Below are positions 17,903-26,300 of a stretch of DNA of 64,000 nt, in pieces. This DNA comes from Mycobacterium intracellulare ATCC 13950 (GTDB taxonomy: Bacteria; Actinomycetota; Actinomycetes; Mycobacteriales; Mycobacteriaceae). The notes beneath the pieces were generated by a model. That model saw nothing but the letters and a program-made list of their open reading frames with translations, ran no database searches and was not told the DNA's origin. The position numbers were made by a program, and so were the translations under genes. Each line of letters starts with the position of its first letter. Position 1 is the first letter of the stretch. The stretch is taken from assembly GCF_000277125.1 (NCBI RefSeq), contig NC_016946.1, forward strand, positions 1,798,001 through 1,862,000, read 5' to 3'.

Positions 17903-18313
17903 CTAGGACTCCGGTTTCGCCAACTTCTTGGCCAGCTCGTCGAGTTCGGCTTGACGCTCACGCACCGCACACGCCCGCTGATCGAAGCCCGCCCCCTGGA
18001 GGACGGTCCTCGGCGTGGCATTGCTACGCAACTTGATGTTGGCGTAATGGATTGCCGCATCGATCATTTCGATGTAGCGCTCCGCCTCATTCTCCGAGCA
18101 GGAGCCCTCGATCCGCTGGACTTCGTCCCAGCACGGATAGGAGGAATACCGCGCGTCGAGTTGCTGCTGTGATACCTGAGATCCGAAGTAACATCGCCAA
18201 TCTCGGCTCAGCCAGCCCCTCGTTTTCACTTCGACTTTGATTCGACTTCCTACGCCGGCTATGAACCTCGGCTCTCCGACACGGACTACCGGCTGCCAGT
18301 CATTCGACGCCAT
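17903..18313 (-). CDS. Hypothetical protein of 136 residues
   Basis: I do not recognise this protein. It starts [26 protein letters not shown], has a basic beta-like first half ([17 protein letters not shown]) with three cysteines across the first 70 residues, and a helical, charged C-terminal third (RAVRERQ-like, [14 protein letters not shown]) that could form a short coiled coil. No signal peptide or membrane helix is seen. Base composition is less GC-rich than the neighbouring core genes, and codon use looks looser, which with its place between echA14 and tRNA-Arg suggests an accessory gene. The ATG at 18313 is preceded by GAGGGG about ten bases upstream. No M. tuberculosis counterpart is known to me at this position. 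Confidence 0.6.
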   Translation of the reverse strand: MASNDWQPVVRVGEPRFIAGVGSRIKVEVKTRGWLSRDWRCYFGSQVSQQQLDARYSSYPCWDEVQRIEGSCSENEAERYIEMIDAAIHYANIKLRSNATPRTVLQGAGFDQRACAVRERQAELDELAKKLAKPES

Positions 18314-18795
18314 ATATCGCCAACCCCTCGAAGAGAAGACGCCCTAACTAATGATCTCCCCGAGGGCGTCAACTGCTCGTCACGACACGCTGCTCCCAGA
18401 ATACTGAATCTGCAAACTTTGGATAGTCACTTTGACCAAGCCCGGTCGTCCGGTGGTATGCGGTCGGGCCGAATAGCCATTACCGCCGGTTCTAACGGTG
18501 CGTTCTGTGGCCGTTGATTTCCCCCCTAAATAGCGTCGTGACCTGCATCACCGCGCCAATCGACCGGGAATGTTCGACCGGTGCGGCGACGCATGACGCG
18601 TCCGGCCCCGCGCAATCCCGCTCTTACTCGAAAGCGAGAAGCTGGGCGGCAGTATGTCGCGGCCCACTGACCTCACAACGGTAAGTGGCGCAACAGGTTT
18701 TGGTCACGCCCGGCCGCCCCGCTCCGGCGGGATTTTCTGCCGTTTCTGCCAAACACCACCGCGGGGAACGCCGGCCGGGCATACGCTTTCCGGTT
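18314..18795. other. Gene-free, comparatively AT-rich stretch
   Basis: Roughly 480 bp with no reading frame I would support on either strand. It separates the unknown minus-strand gene from a possible small lipopeptide gene. At its end TACGCT (18782-18787) could be a -10 element for a leaderless transcript starting at the ATG 18796. Confidence 0.55.
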
Positions 18796-18921
18796 ATGAC
18801 CAGGGGGAAGAAAGTTCTGTTCGCGCTGGTCCTCGTATTCGCCGTCGCAACGACGTCGGTGAGCTGCTTACCCATTGACATACCCACCTGCCCGGCGGGC
18901 GGCGGTCCGGTCGGCTGCTGA
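18796..18921 (+). CDS. Possible 41-residue secreted lipopeptide
   Basis: The short frame encodes a classic export signal: MTRGKKVLFALVLVFAVATT followed by SVSC, a plausible lipobox with Cys25. The mature part would be only about 17 residues (CLPIDIPTCPAGGGPVGC) with three cysteines, Pro- and Gly-rich. There is no Shine-Dalgarno, but TACGCT about nine bases upstream of the ATG could give a leaderless mRNA, common in mycobacteria. A longer in-frame start at 18685 would place the signal peptide internally and is unlikely. Evidence is the signal peptide alone; conservation in related genomes would decide. No function is proposed. Confidence 0.45.
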   Translation: MTRGKKVLFALVLVFAVATTSVSCLPIDIPTCPAGGGPVGC

Positions 18922-19011
18922 TCACCTGCGCTGTAAGGCCGGGGCCACCCCGTCGTCACGTGCTGTCGACGTAGCGGGATTCCCTGCGCCGCCCGCGGAT
19001 TTGCCTGCCTG

Positions 19012-19085
19012 CGCCCCCGGCAGGATTCGAACCTGCGACCTAGGGATTAGAAGGCCCTTGCTCTATCCACCTGAGCTACGGAGGC
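19012..19085 (-). tRNA. tRNA-Arg (TCT)
   Basis: On the minus strand the acceptor GCCTCCG pairs with CGGGGGC (one T-G pair), D arm GCTC/GAGC, T arm GCAGG-TTCGAAT-CCTGC. The anticodon loop is CTTCTAA with anticodon TCT, reading AGA/AGG. The pair closing the anticodon loop (C31/T39) is a mismatch. CCA is not encoded; the discriminator base is G. Confidence 0.92.
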
Positions 19086-19271
19086 AATGTGCAGGTCAGT
19101 CTATCCAACCGCACCCCCCGGCCCGATTCCCCGCCGCCACGCGCACGAAAAGCCTTCCCGCGCCGCGTTTATCGGTTATCGTGATGGACCTCGACACACG
19201 TACAACATCGGCCGGCAATCGGCCGTTAACCGCAGCGAGGCGTGTGCCTGACGTCGAGAGGTGACGTTGTC

Positions 19272-20519
19272 ATGAGCGTGGCCAGTGACCTGACTTCGCG
19301 CTGTTCGTGGGCCGGCGCCCAGGCATCACGCCTGGCGGCCGACGCCAAAGTCGCCTATCGGGCCGGCAGCCTGCTGCTGCGAGGCGGCCCACTCGCGCTG
19401 GGCTTTTTCACCGGCTGGCTCTTCACCGAGTTCCCGCCGCACGTCGTCACCGGTCATGCGCTGTCGCGGGTCGCGCATCCGTCGATCGGACGGGTCGGCA
19501 AGACGTTGGCCGCCCAGCGGGCGGATCAAACCCTCACCACCGCGCTCGAGGAGGCCTTCGGCCCCGGCTTCCGTGAACAGGTATGCCACCCGACCACCGT
19601 CGGGACCGTATGTGCCCCCCGCAGTGGCCTGTTGGGCAGGCCCGGGCCCCACCGCCGGTATGCGGCACAGACTTCCGACATCTCCTACGGCCCCCGCGGC
19701 CGCGACAACCTGCTCGACATCTGGCGGCGCGACGACCTGGCCCCCGGGTGCCGGGCGCCCGTGCTCATCCAGGTGCCGGGCGGGGCATGGGCGCTGAACG
19801 GCAGGCGCCCGCAGGCCTACACGCTGATGAGCCGCATGGTTCAACTCGGCTGGATCTGCGTGTCGATCGACTACAGCAAGAGCCCGCGCAGCGCCTTCCC
19901 CGCGCATCTCATCGACGTCAAGCGGGCGATCGCATGGGTCCGGGAGAACATCGCCGACTACGGCGGCGACCCCGACTTCATCGCGATCACCGGCGGGTCT
20001 GCGGGCGGGCACCTGGCCTCCCTGGCGGCGCTCACCCCGAACGACCCCGATTTTCAGCCCGGTTTCGAAGACGCCGGCACCACCGTCCAAGCGGTCGCCC
20101 CCTACTACGGCGTCTACGACTTCACCGACTTCGACAACATGCACGAACTGATGCTGCCGTTCCTGGAGCAGTTCGTCGTGAAGGCCCGCTACGCCGACGA
20201 GCCGGAGCGGTTCACTGCGGCGTCGCCGATTTCCTATGTGCACCCCGACGCGCCACCGTTCTTCGTGCTGCACGGTGAGAAAGACGAACTGGTTCCCAGT
20301 GGCCAGGCCCGCGCCTTCTGCGCGGCGCTGCGCGGGGCCGGTGCCGCCACGGTGGCGCACGCCGAACTCGCCAACGCCCATCACGCTTTCGACATCACCC
20401 CGACGGTTCGGTCGCGGCTGGCCGCCGACGCGGTCGCCGACTTCCTGGGTGTCGTCTACGGGCGGCGCGTCAGCTCGGTCCTGGATTCGCTGCCGCTGTC
20501 GGCCACTTCCGCCAGCTGA
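19272..20519 (+). CDS. lipQ: Alpha/beta-hydrolase carboxylesterase (LipQ-like)
   Basis: The 415-residue protein fits the hormone-sensitive-lipase-like esterases of the mycobacterial Lip set and the position of LipQ (Rv2485c). A hydrophobic N-terminal part (LLLRGGPLALGFFTGWLF, about residues 35-55) may be membrane-associated. The oxyanion loop is PGGAW rather than the usual HGGG. The nucleophile elbow is GGSAGGHL, the acid is in HGEKDELVPSG and the His in NAHHAFD, so the triad is complete. ATG 19272 is the most plausible start. Substrate is unknown; short-chain esters are typical. It begins a run of lipid-metabolism genes but is separated from the next by about 140 bp. Confidence 0.82.
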   Translation: MSVASDLTSRCSWAGAQASRLAADAKVAYRAGSLLLRGGPLALGFFTGWLFTEFPPHVVTGHALSRVAHPSIGRVGKTLAAQRADQTLTTALEEAFGPGFREQVCHPTTVGTVCAPRSGLLGRPGPHRRYAAQTSDISYGPRGRDNLLDIWRRDDLAPGCRAPVLIQVPGGAWALNGRRPQAYTLMSRMVQLGWICVSIDYSKSPRSAFPAHLIDVKRAIAWVRENIADYGGDPDFIAITGGSAGGHLASLAALTPNDPDFQPGFEDAGTTVQAVAPYYGVYDFTDFDNMHELMLPFLEQFVVKARYADEPERFTAASPISYVHPDAPPFFVLHGEKDELVPSGQARAFCAALRGAGAATVAHAELANAHHAFDITPTVRSRLAADAVADFLGVVYGRRVSSVLDSLPLSATSAS

Positions 20520-20658
20520 CGGCCGGCTGAGCGCACGCTGCAGTCCTCGCATCTCCTTTCACCAGCGGGGTAACCCGACTAGCGTTGTGGTGACCATCAG
20601 GGTTCGCGGACCAAGGCGGGAGCGTGATCGACGGTGACAAGGTTGGTTCGTCGAGTTG

Positions 20659-22134
20659 ATGACCATGACTGAGTCCGTCGAGGCGATCAAACTGTCCGAC
20701 GAGCTTGGGCCGGTCGACTACCTCATGCACCGGGGCGAAGCGAATCCCCGCACCCGCTCCGGGATCATGGCGCTGGAGCTGTTGGACACCACGCCGGACT
20801 GGCAGCAGTTCCGGGCCCGGTTCGAGAACGCCTCCCGGCGGGTGCTGCGGCTGCGGCAGAAGGTCGTCGTCCCGACGTTGCCGACGGCCGCGCCGCGCTG
20901 GGTGGTCGATCCCGATTTCAACCTGGATTTCCATGTGCGCCGGGTGCGCGTGTCCGAACCCGGGACCCTGCGTGACGTCTTCGACCTCGCCGAGGTCAAC
21001 CTGCAATCACCGATGGACATCTCGCGGCCGCTGTGGACGGCCACCCTGGTCGAGGGCTTGGCGGACGGGAAGGCGGCGACCCTGTTGCATGTCAGCCACG
21101 CCGTCACCGACGGCGTCGGCGGGGTCCAGATGTTCGCCGAGATCTATGACCTCGAGCGCGACCCGCCCGCGAAGCCGACGCTGCCGCTGCCCATCCCGCA
21201 AGACCTGACGTCGAATGACCTGATGCGCCAAGGCATTAACCACCTCCCGCTCGCTGTGGTCGGCGGCGTCCTGGGCGCGCTGTCGGGGGCGGTGTCGGCG
21301 GCCGGGCGCGCGGTGCTGGAACCGGCGGCCACCGTCTCGGGAATCGTCGGATACGCCATGTCGGGCATGCGGGTCCTCAACCGGGCCGCCGAGCCGTCGC
21401 CGCTGCTGCGTCGGCGCAGCCTGACCACCCGCACCGAGGCGGTCGACATCCCGCTCTCCGACCTGCACAGGGCCGCCAAAGCCGGCGGCGGATCGATCAA
21501 CGACGCCTACCTCGCCGGACTGTGTGGAGCCTTGCGCCGGTACCACGAGGCGTTCGGCGTGCCGATCAGCACGCTGCCGATGGCGGTGCCGGTCAACCTT
21601 CGGGCCGAAGCGGACAACGCTGGCGGCAACCGGTTCACCGGTGTCAACCTGGCCGCGCCGATCGGCACCGTCGACCCGGTCTCCCGCATGAAGAAGATCC
21701 GCGCGCAGATGACCCAGCGCCGCGACGAGCCCGCGATGAACATCATCGGTTCTTTTGCGCCGGTGCTCAGCGTCTTGCCCACCGCCGTGCTGGAGGGCCT
21801 CACCGGCTCGGTGATCGGTTCGGACGTGCAGGCCAGCAATCTGCCCGTCTTTCCGGGAGACACCTACCTCGCCGGCGCAAAAGTCTTGCGGCAGTATGGT
21901 ATCGGCCCGCTGCCGGGCGTGGCGATGATGGTGGTGTTGATCTCGCGTGGCGGGTGGTGCACCATCACCGTGCGCTACGACAGGGCCTCGGTACGCAACG
22001 ACGCGCTGTTCGCCCAGTGCCTGCTCGACGGTTTCGACGAAATCCTGGCGCTGGCCGGTGATCCGCCGCCGCGCGCGGTCCCCGCCTCGTTCACCGAGTC
22101 GGCCGTGTCGTCTCGATCGGCGTCGGGCTCATGA
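20659..22134 (+). CDS. WS/DGAT-type acyltransferase (Rv2484c-like)
   Basis: The 491-residue protein belongs to the wax ester synthase/diacylglycerol acyltransferase family, whose members make triacylglycerol or wax esters in mycobacteria. The active-site motif, normally HHxxxDG, reads SHAVTDG here: the second, catalytic His and the DG are kept and the first His is Ser. Later conserved text includes PLSDLHRAAKAGGGSINDAYLAGLCGALRRY and the NRFTGVNLAAPIG block. The start is ATG 20659 (TTG 20656 and ATG 20665 are alternatives). The stop overlaps the ATG of plsC, linking it to the glycerolipid acyltransferases that supply its likely substrate pathway. Confidence 0.85.
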   Translation: MTMTESVEAIKLSDELGPVDYLMHRGEANPRTRSGIMALELLDTTPDWQQFRARFENASRRVLRLRQKVVVPTLPTAAPRWVVDPDFNLDFHVRRVRVSEPGTLRDVFDLAEVNLQSPMDISRPLWTATLVEGLADGKAATLLHVSHAVTDGVGGVQMFAEIYDLERDPPAKPTLPLPIPQDLTSNDLMRQGINHLPLAVVGGVLGALSGAVSAAGRAVLEPAATVSGIVGYAMSGMRVLNRAAEPSPLLRRRSLTTRTEAVDIPLSDLHRAAKAGGGSINDAYLAGLCGALRRYHEAFGVPISTLPMAVPVNLRAEADNAGGNRFTGVNLAAPIGTVDPVSRMKKIRAQMTQRRDEPAMNIIGSFAPVLSVLPTAVLEGLTGSVIGSDVQASNLPVFPGDTYLAGAKVLRQYGIGPLPGVAMMVVLISRGGWCTITVRYDRASVRNDALFAQCLLDGFDEILALAGDPPPRAVPASFTESAVSSRSASGS

Positions 22135-23921
22135 GCGCATCCAAAGAGCGGGCCGACGACACCCCGGAAAGCGGGGCGGACATGCGACTGCCCGGCTCGG
22201 TGGCCGAGATCATGGCCAGCCCCGCCGGCGCGAAAATCGGCGCGTTCTTCGACCTGGACGGCACCTTGGTCGCCGGGTTCACCGCGGTCATCCTGACCCA
22301 GGAGCGGCTGCTGCGCCGCGACATGGGCGTGGGGGAACTGCTCGGCATGGTCCAGGCCGGCCTGAGCCACACCCTGGGGCGCATCGAGTTCGAGGACCTC
22401 ATCGGCAAGGCCGCCGCGGCGCTGGCGGGCCGGTTGATCGACGACTTGGACGAGATCGGCGAGCGGCTGTTCGTCCAGCGCATCGAGTCGCGGATCTACC
22501 CCGAGATGCGCGAGCTGGTGCGCGCCCACATGGCCCGCGGGCACACCGTGGTGCTCAGCTCGTCGGCGCTGACGATCCAGGTCAATCCGGTCGCGCGGTT
22601 CCTCGGCATCCCCAACACGCTCACCAACAAATTCGAGACCACCGAAGACGGCATACTCACCGGCGGTGTCCAGAAGCCGATCCTGTGGGGTCCGGGCAAA
22701 GCCGCTGCGGTGCAACGCTTTGCGGCCGAGCACGACATCGATCTCAAGGACAGCTACTTCTACGCCGACGGCGACGAGGACGTCGCGCTGATGTATCTGG
22801 TCGGCAATCCGCGGCCGACGAATCCCGAAGGCAAGATGGCGGCGGTGGCCAAGCGCCGCGGCTGGCCGATCCTGCGGTTCAGCAGCCGCGGTCCGGTGGG
22901 CCTGCGGCGCCAGGTGCGCACGCTTGCCGGGCTCGGCTCGATCGTCCCCGTCGGGGCCGGGGCGGTGGCGATGGGTGTGCTGACCGGAAGCCGGCGGCGC
23001 GGCGCCAATTTCTTCACCTCCGTGTTCTCCCAAACGGTGCTCGCGACCACCGGAGTGCATCTCAATGTCGTCGGGAAAGAGAACCTGACCGCGCAGCGTC
23101 CGGCCGTCTTTATCTACAACCACCGCAACCAGGTTGACCCCGTCATCGCCGGAGCGCTGGTCAACGACAACTGGGTCGCCGTGGCCAAGAAGGAGCTGCA
23201 GAAGAACCCGATCATGGCCCTGCTCGGTAAGGCCCTGGACGGGGTGTTCATCGACCGGGACGACTCGGCCTCCGCGCTCGAGACGATGCGCACGGTCGAG
23301 GAGAGGGCCAAGAACGGGCTTTCCATTTTGATGGCCCCGGAGGGCACCCGGCTCGACACCACCGAGGTCGGTCCGTTCAAGAAGGGGCCGTTCCGCCTCG
23401 CGATGGCCGCGGGCATTCCGATCGTCCCGATCGTGATCCGCAATGCCGAGCTCGTTGCCGCCAGGAACTCGGCCATCATCAACCCCGGCACGGTCGACGT
23501 CGCGGTCTTTCCTCCGATCTCGGTGCAGGACTGGACAGTTGACACACTCCCCGAGCGCATCGAAGAGGTGCGTCAGCTGTATCTGGACACGCTCGCCAAC
23601 TGGCCCGTCGGCGAACTGCCCGAGGTCGACCTGTACGCCGAAAAGAAGGCGGCCGCCCAAGCCCGCAGCCGGGCCGCCAAGACCACCGCCAAGAAGGCCG
23701 GCGCCAAGAAGGCCGCCGCGAAAAAGGGCGCCGCGAAAAAGGGCGCCGCGAAAAAGGCCCCGGCCAAAGCGGCGAGCAAGTCCCCCGCGAAAAAGGCTGC
23801 GCCCAAGGCGAATCCGAACGCATCCGAGGTTGCTCTCAAGGACGGTGAGGTGCAACAGCCCGCCGCGGACGGAACCGTCGGCGCCGAATCACCGGAATCG
23901 CCGCCCCGAGGGCATCCATGA
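22131..23921 (+). CDS. plsC: PlsC: HAD phosphatase-like domain fused to 1-acylglycerol-3-phosphate acyltransferase
   Basis: The 596-residue bifunctional protein has an N-terminal SerB-like HAD domain ([12 protein letters not shown], nucleophile Asp41, general acid Asp43; later [11 protein letters not shown]) and a C-terminal acyltransferase domain with NHRNQVD (His331, Asp336) and APEGTR. The second domain would acylate lysophosphatidate at sn-2. A tail of about 70 residues is rich in Lys and Ala (repeats such as [10 protein letters not shown]), like histone H1 or HupB tails. It corresponds to Rv2483c (580 residues), with a somewhat longer tail. Both ends overlap neighbours by ATGA, placing it in one operon with the WS/DGAT gene and plsB2. 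Confidence 0.9.
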   Translation: MSASKERADDTPESGADMRLPGSVAEIMASPAGAKIGAFFDLDGTLVAGFTAVILTQERLLRRDMGVGELLGMVQAGLSHTLGRIEFEDLIGKAAAALAGRLIDDLDEIGERLFVQRIESRIYPEMRELVRAHMARGHTVVLSSSALTIQVNPVARFLGIPNTLTNKFETTEDGILTGGVQKPILWGPGKAAAVQRFAAEHDIDLKDSYFYADGDEDVALMYLVGNPRPTNPEGKMAAVAKRRGWPILRFSSRGPVGLRRQVRTLAGLGSIVPVGAGAVAMGVLTGSRRRGANFFTSVFSQTVLATTGVHLNVVGKENLTAQRPAVFIYNHRNQVDPVIAGALVNDNWVAVAKKELQKNPIMALLGKALDGVFIDRDDSASALETMRTVEERAKNGLSILMAPEGTRLDTTEVGPFKKGPFRLAMAAGIPIVPIVIRNAELVAARNSAIINPGTVDVAVFPPISVQDWTVDTLPERIEEVRQLYLDTLANWPVGELPEVDLYAEKKAAAQARSRAAKTTAKKAGAKKAAAKKGAAKKGAAKKAPAKAASKSPAKKAAPKANPNASEVALKDGEVQQPAADGTVGAESPESPPRGHP

Positions 23922-26272
23922 CCGAACCGGCGGCAGATACCAGCGCCATCCTCGCCGAAACCGACTCGCTGGTATTGGCGTCGATGGCCTCGCCGATCGA
24001 AATGGAACTGGTCACGACGTGGCTGGATCAACGGCGTGCCGCCCACCCGGGCGCGAACTTCGACCTGGTCACGCTGCCCGCGCTCGACGCGCCGCCCGAA
24101 GCGATGACATCTTTGGCCGAGCAGCTCGAGTCGGGGGAGGACCGTTCGATCGTGCCGGTGCGGGTGTTTTGGCTACCCCCGCCGGATCGCGGGCGTCTCG
24201 CGAGGCTGACCGGCCTGCTGCCCGGCCGGGATCCCTACCACCCCAACCAACGCATGCAGGCCCAGATCCTGCGCGACGCACCCCAGCGGGCGCGGGTGGT
24301 GGCCGGGGAATCGGCCACGGTCTCCGAACTCCGCCGGCAGTGGCGTGACACCACCGTCGGGGACGACAAGAGCGACTTCGCCCAATTCGTGATCCGCCGC
24401 GCGATCTTGGCGATGGAACGCGTCGAGTACCGGATCCTCGGGCCGCAGTACAAGTCGCCACGCCTGGTGAAGCCGGAGATCTTGGCGTCCAACCGGTTTC
24501 GCGCCGGCCTGGCAAAGATCCCGGGCGCTACCGTCGACGAGGCCGGGAAGATGCTCGACGAACTCGCCACCGGGTGGAGCAGGGCGTCGGTCGACCTGGT
24601 CTCGGTGCTCGGCAGGATGATCAGCCGCGGGTTCGATCCCGAGATCGACTACGACGAGTACCAGGTCGCCGCGATGCGCACCGGCCTGGAAGCCCACCCG
24701 GCGGTGCTGTTGTTTTCCCATCGGTCCTATATCGACGGCGCCGTGGTGCCGGTGGCCATGCAGGAGAACCGGTTACCGCCGGTGCATGTCTTCGCCGGGA
24801 TCAACCTGTCGTTCGGGGCGATGGGGCCACTGCTGCGGCGTTCCGGTGTCATCTTCATCCGCCGCAACATCGGCAACGACCAGTTGTACAAGTACGTGCT
24901 GCGCGAATACGTCGGCTACATCGTCGAAAAGCGGTTCAACCTGAGCTGGTCCATCGAGGGCACCCGCTCGCGGACCGGAAAGATGCTGCCGCCCAAGCTC
25001 GGTCTGCTGGCCTACGTCGCCGACGCGTACCTGGATGGGCGCAGCGAAGACATTCTGCTGCAACCGGTTTCGATCAGCTTCGACCAGCTGCACGAGACCG
25101 CCGAATACGCCGCCTACGCCCGAGGCGGGGAGAAGACCCCCGAGGGTGTCGGCTGGTTGTACAACTTCATCAGGGCGCAGGGCGAACGCAACTACGGCAA
25201 GATTTACGTCCGGTTCCCCGAAGCGGTGTCGATGCGCCAGTACCTCGGCGCCCCGCATGGCCCGCTCACGCAGGACCCGGACGCCAAACGGCTTGCCCTG
25301 CAGAAGATGTCGTTCGAGGTCGCCTGGCGGATCCTGCAGGCGACGCCGGTGACGGCGACGGGTCTGGTGTGCGCCCTGCTGTTGACCACGCGCGGCGCGG
25401 CGCTGACGCTGGGCCAGCTGCACCACACGCTGCAGGACTCGCTGGACTATCTGGAACGCAAACAGAATCCGATGTCCACCAGCGCATTGCGCCTGCGCTC
25501 GCACGACGGTGTCCGGGCGGCGGTCGACGCCCTGTCCAACGGGCACCCAATCACCCGGGTCGACGGCGGCCGGGAGCCGGTGTGGCACATCGCGCCCGAA
25601 CACCAGCACGCCGCCGCGTTCTACCGCAACTCGGTGATCCACGCCTTCCTGGAGACCTCGATCGTGGAGCTCGCGCTGGCCCACGCCAGGCACGCCGAGG
25701 GCGACCGCATGGCGGCGTTCTGGGCCCAGGCGACGCGGCTGCGCGATCTGCTGAAGTTCGACTTCTATTTCGCGGACTCGGCGACCTTCCGGGACCACAT
25801 CGCCGAAGAGATGGCGTGGCACGACAACTGGCAAGCCCACGTCGCCGCCGGCGGCGAGGAGATCGACGCCCTGCTGTTCGCCAAGCGTCCGCTGATGGCC
25901 GACGCGATGCTGCGGGTGTTCTTCGAGGCCTACGAGATCGTCGCCGACGTGCTCCGCGACGCCTCGGCCGACATCGGCCACCAGGAACTGACCGACTTGG
26001 CGCTGGGCGTCGGCCGGCAATATGTGGCCCAGACCCGGGTCCGCAGCAGCGAATCGGTTTCGACGCTGTTGTTCGCCACCGCGCGCCAGGTTGTCGAGGA
26101 TCAGGACCTGATCGGCCCCGCCCCGGACCTGGCCGAACGGCGAGCCGCCTTCCTGCGCGAATTGCGCGACATTCTCCGGGACTCCAACTACGTCGGACGC
26201 ATTGCCCGGGATCAGTTCGTGGCCCGCGAGCTCAAGGCGCGTCAGGACCGGCTGGGCAGCCGACCCGGGTAG
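23918..26272 (+). CDS. plsB2: Glycerol-3-phosphate acyltransferase
   Basis: The 784-residue protein carries out the first acylation of glycerolipid synthesis at the inner membrane. The acyltransferase motif block I is SHRSYIDG (His268, Asp273), block [19 protein letters not shown], and block [14 protein letters not shown]; a long helical C-terminal half follows, as in E. coli PlsB. Length is close to M. tuberculosis PlsB2 (Rv2482c). The ATG overlaps the plsC stop, so the sequence of glycerolipid steps GPAT, AGPAT and DGAT is encoded in one operon, in reverse order. The next gene starts 28 bp downstream. Confidence 0.92.
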   Translation: MTEPAADTSAILAETDSLVLASMASPIEMELVTTWLDQRRAAHPGANFDLVTLPALDAPPEAMTSLAEQLESGEDRSIVPVRVFWLPPPDRGRLARLTGLLPGRDPYHPNQRMQAQILRDAPQRARVVAGESATVSELRRQWRDTTVGDDKSDFAQFVIRRAILAMERVEYRILGPQYKSPRLVKPEILASNRFRAGLAKIPGATVDEAGKMLDELATGWSRASVDLVSVLGRMISRGFDPEIDYDEYQVAAMRTGLEAHPAVLLFSHRSYIDGAVVPVAMQENRLPPVHVFAGINLSFGAMGPLLRRSGVIFIRRNIGNDQLYKYVLREYVGYIVEKRFNLSWSIEGTRSRTGKMLPPKLGLLAYVADAYLDGRSEDILLQPVSISFDQLHETAEYAAYARGGEKTPEGVGWLYNFIRAQGERNYGKIYVRFPEAVSMRQYLGAPHGPLTQDPDAKRLALQKMSFEVAWRILQATPVTATGLVCALLLTTRGAALTLGQLHHTLQDSLDYLERKQNPMSTSALRLRSHDGVRAAVDALSNGHPITRVDGGREPVWHIAPEHQHAAAFYRNSVIHAFLETSIVELALAHARHAEGDRMAAFWAQATRLRDLLKFDFYFADSATFRDHIAEEMAWHDNWQAHVAAGGEEIDALLFAKRPLMADAMLRVFFEAYEIVADVLRDASADIGHQELTDLALGVGRQYVAQTRVRSSESVSTLLFATARQVVEDQDLIGPAPDLAERRAAFLRELRDILRDSNYVGRIARDQFVARELKARQDRLGSRPG

Positions 26273-26300
26273 CCGGCAGCCGCGCCCATACCCTGGGTGT

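Noticed and set aside
23690..23790. Regular short repeats that could suggest an array
   Set aside because: They are 15-bp in-frame repeats encoding the Lys/Ala tail of PlsC, without spacers; not a CRISPR.
21975..23855. Minus-strand frame of 626 codons opposite plsC
   Set aside because: It mirrors the coding frame of plsC, is dominated by Arg, Gly and Asp, and contains no recognisable domain.
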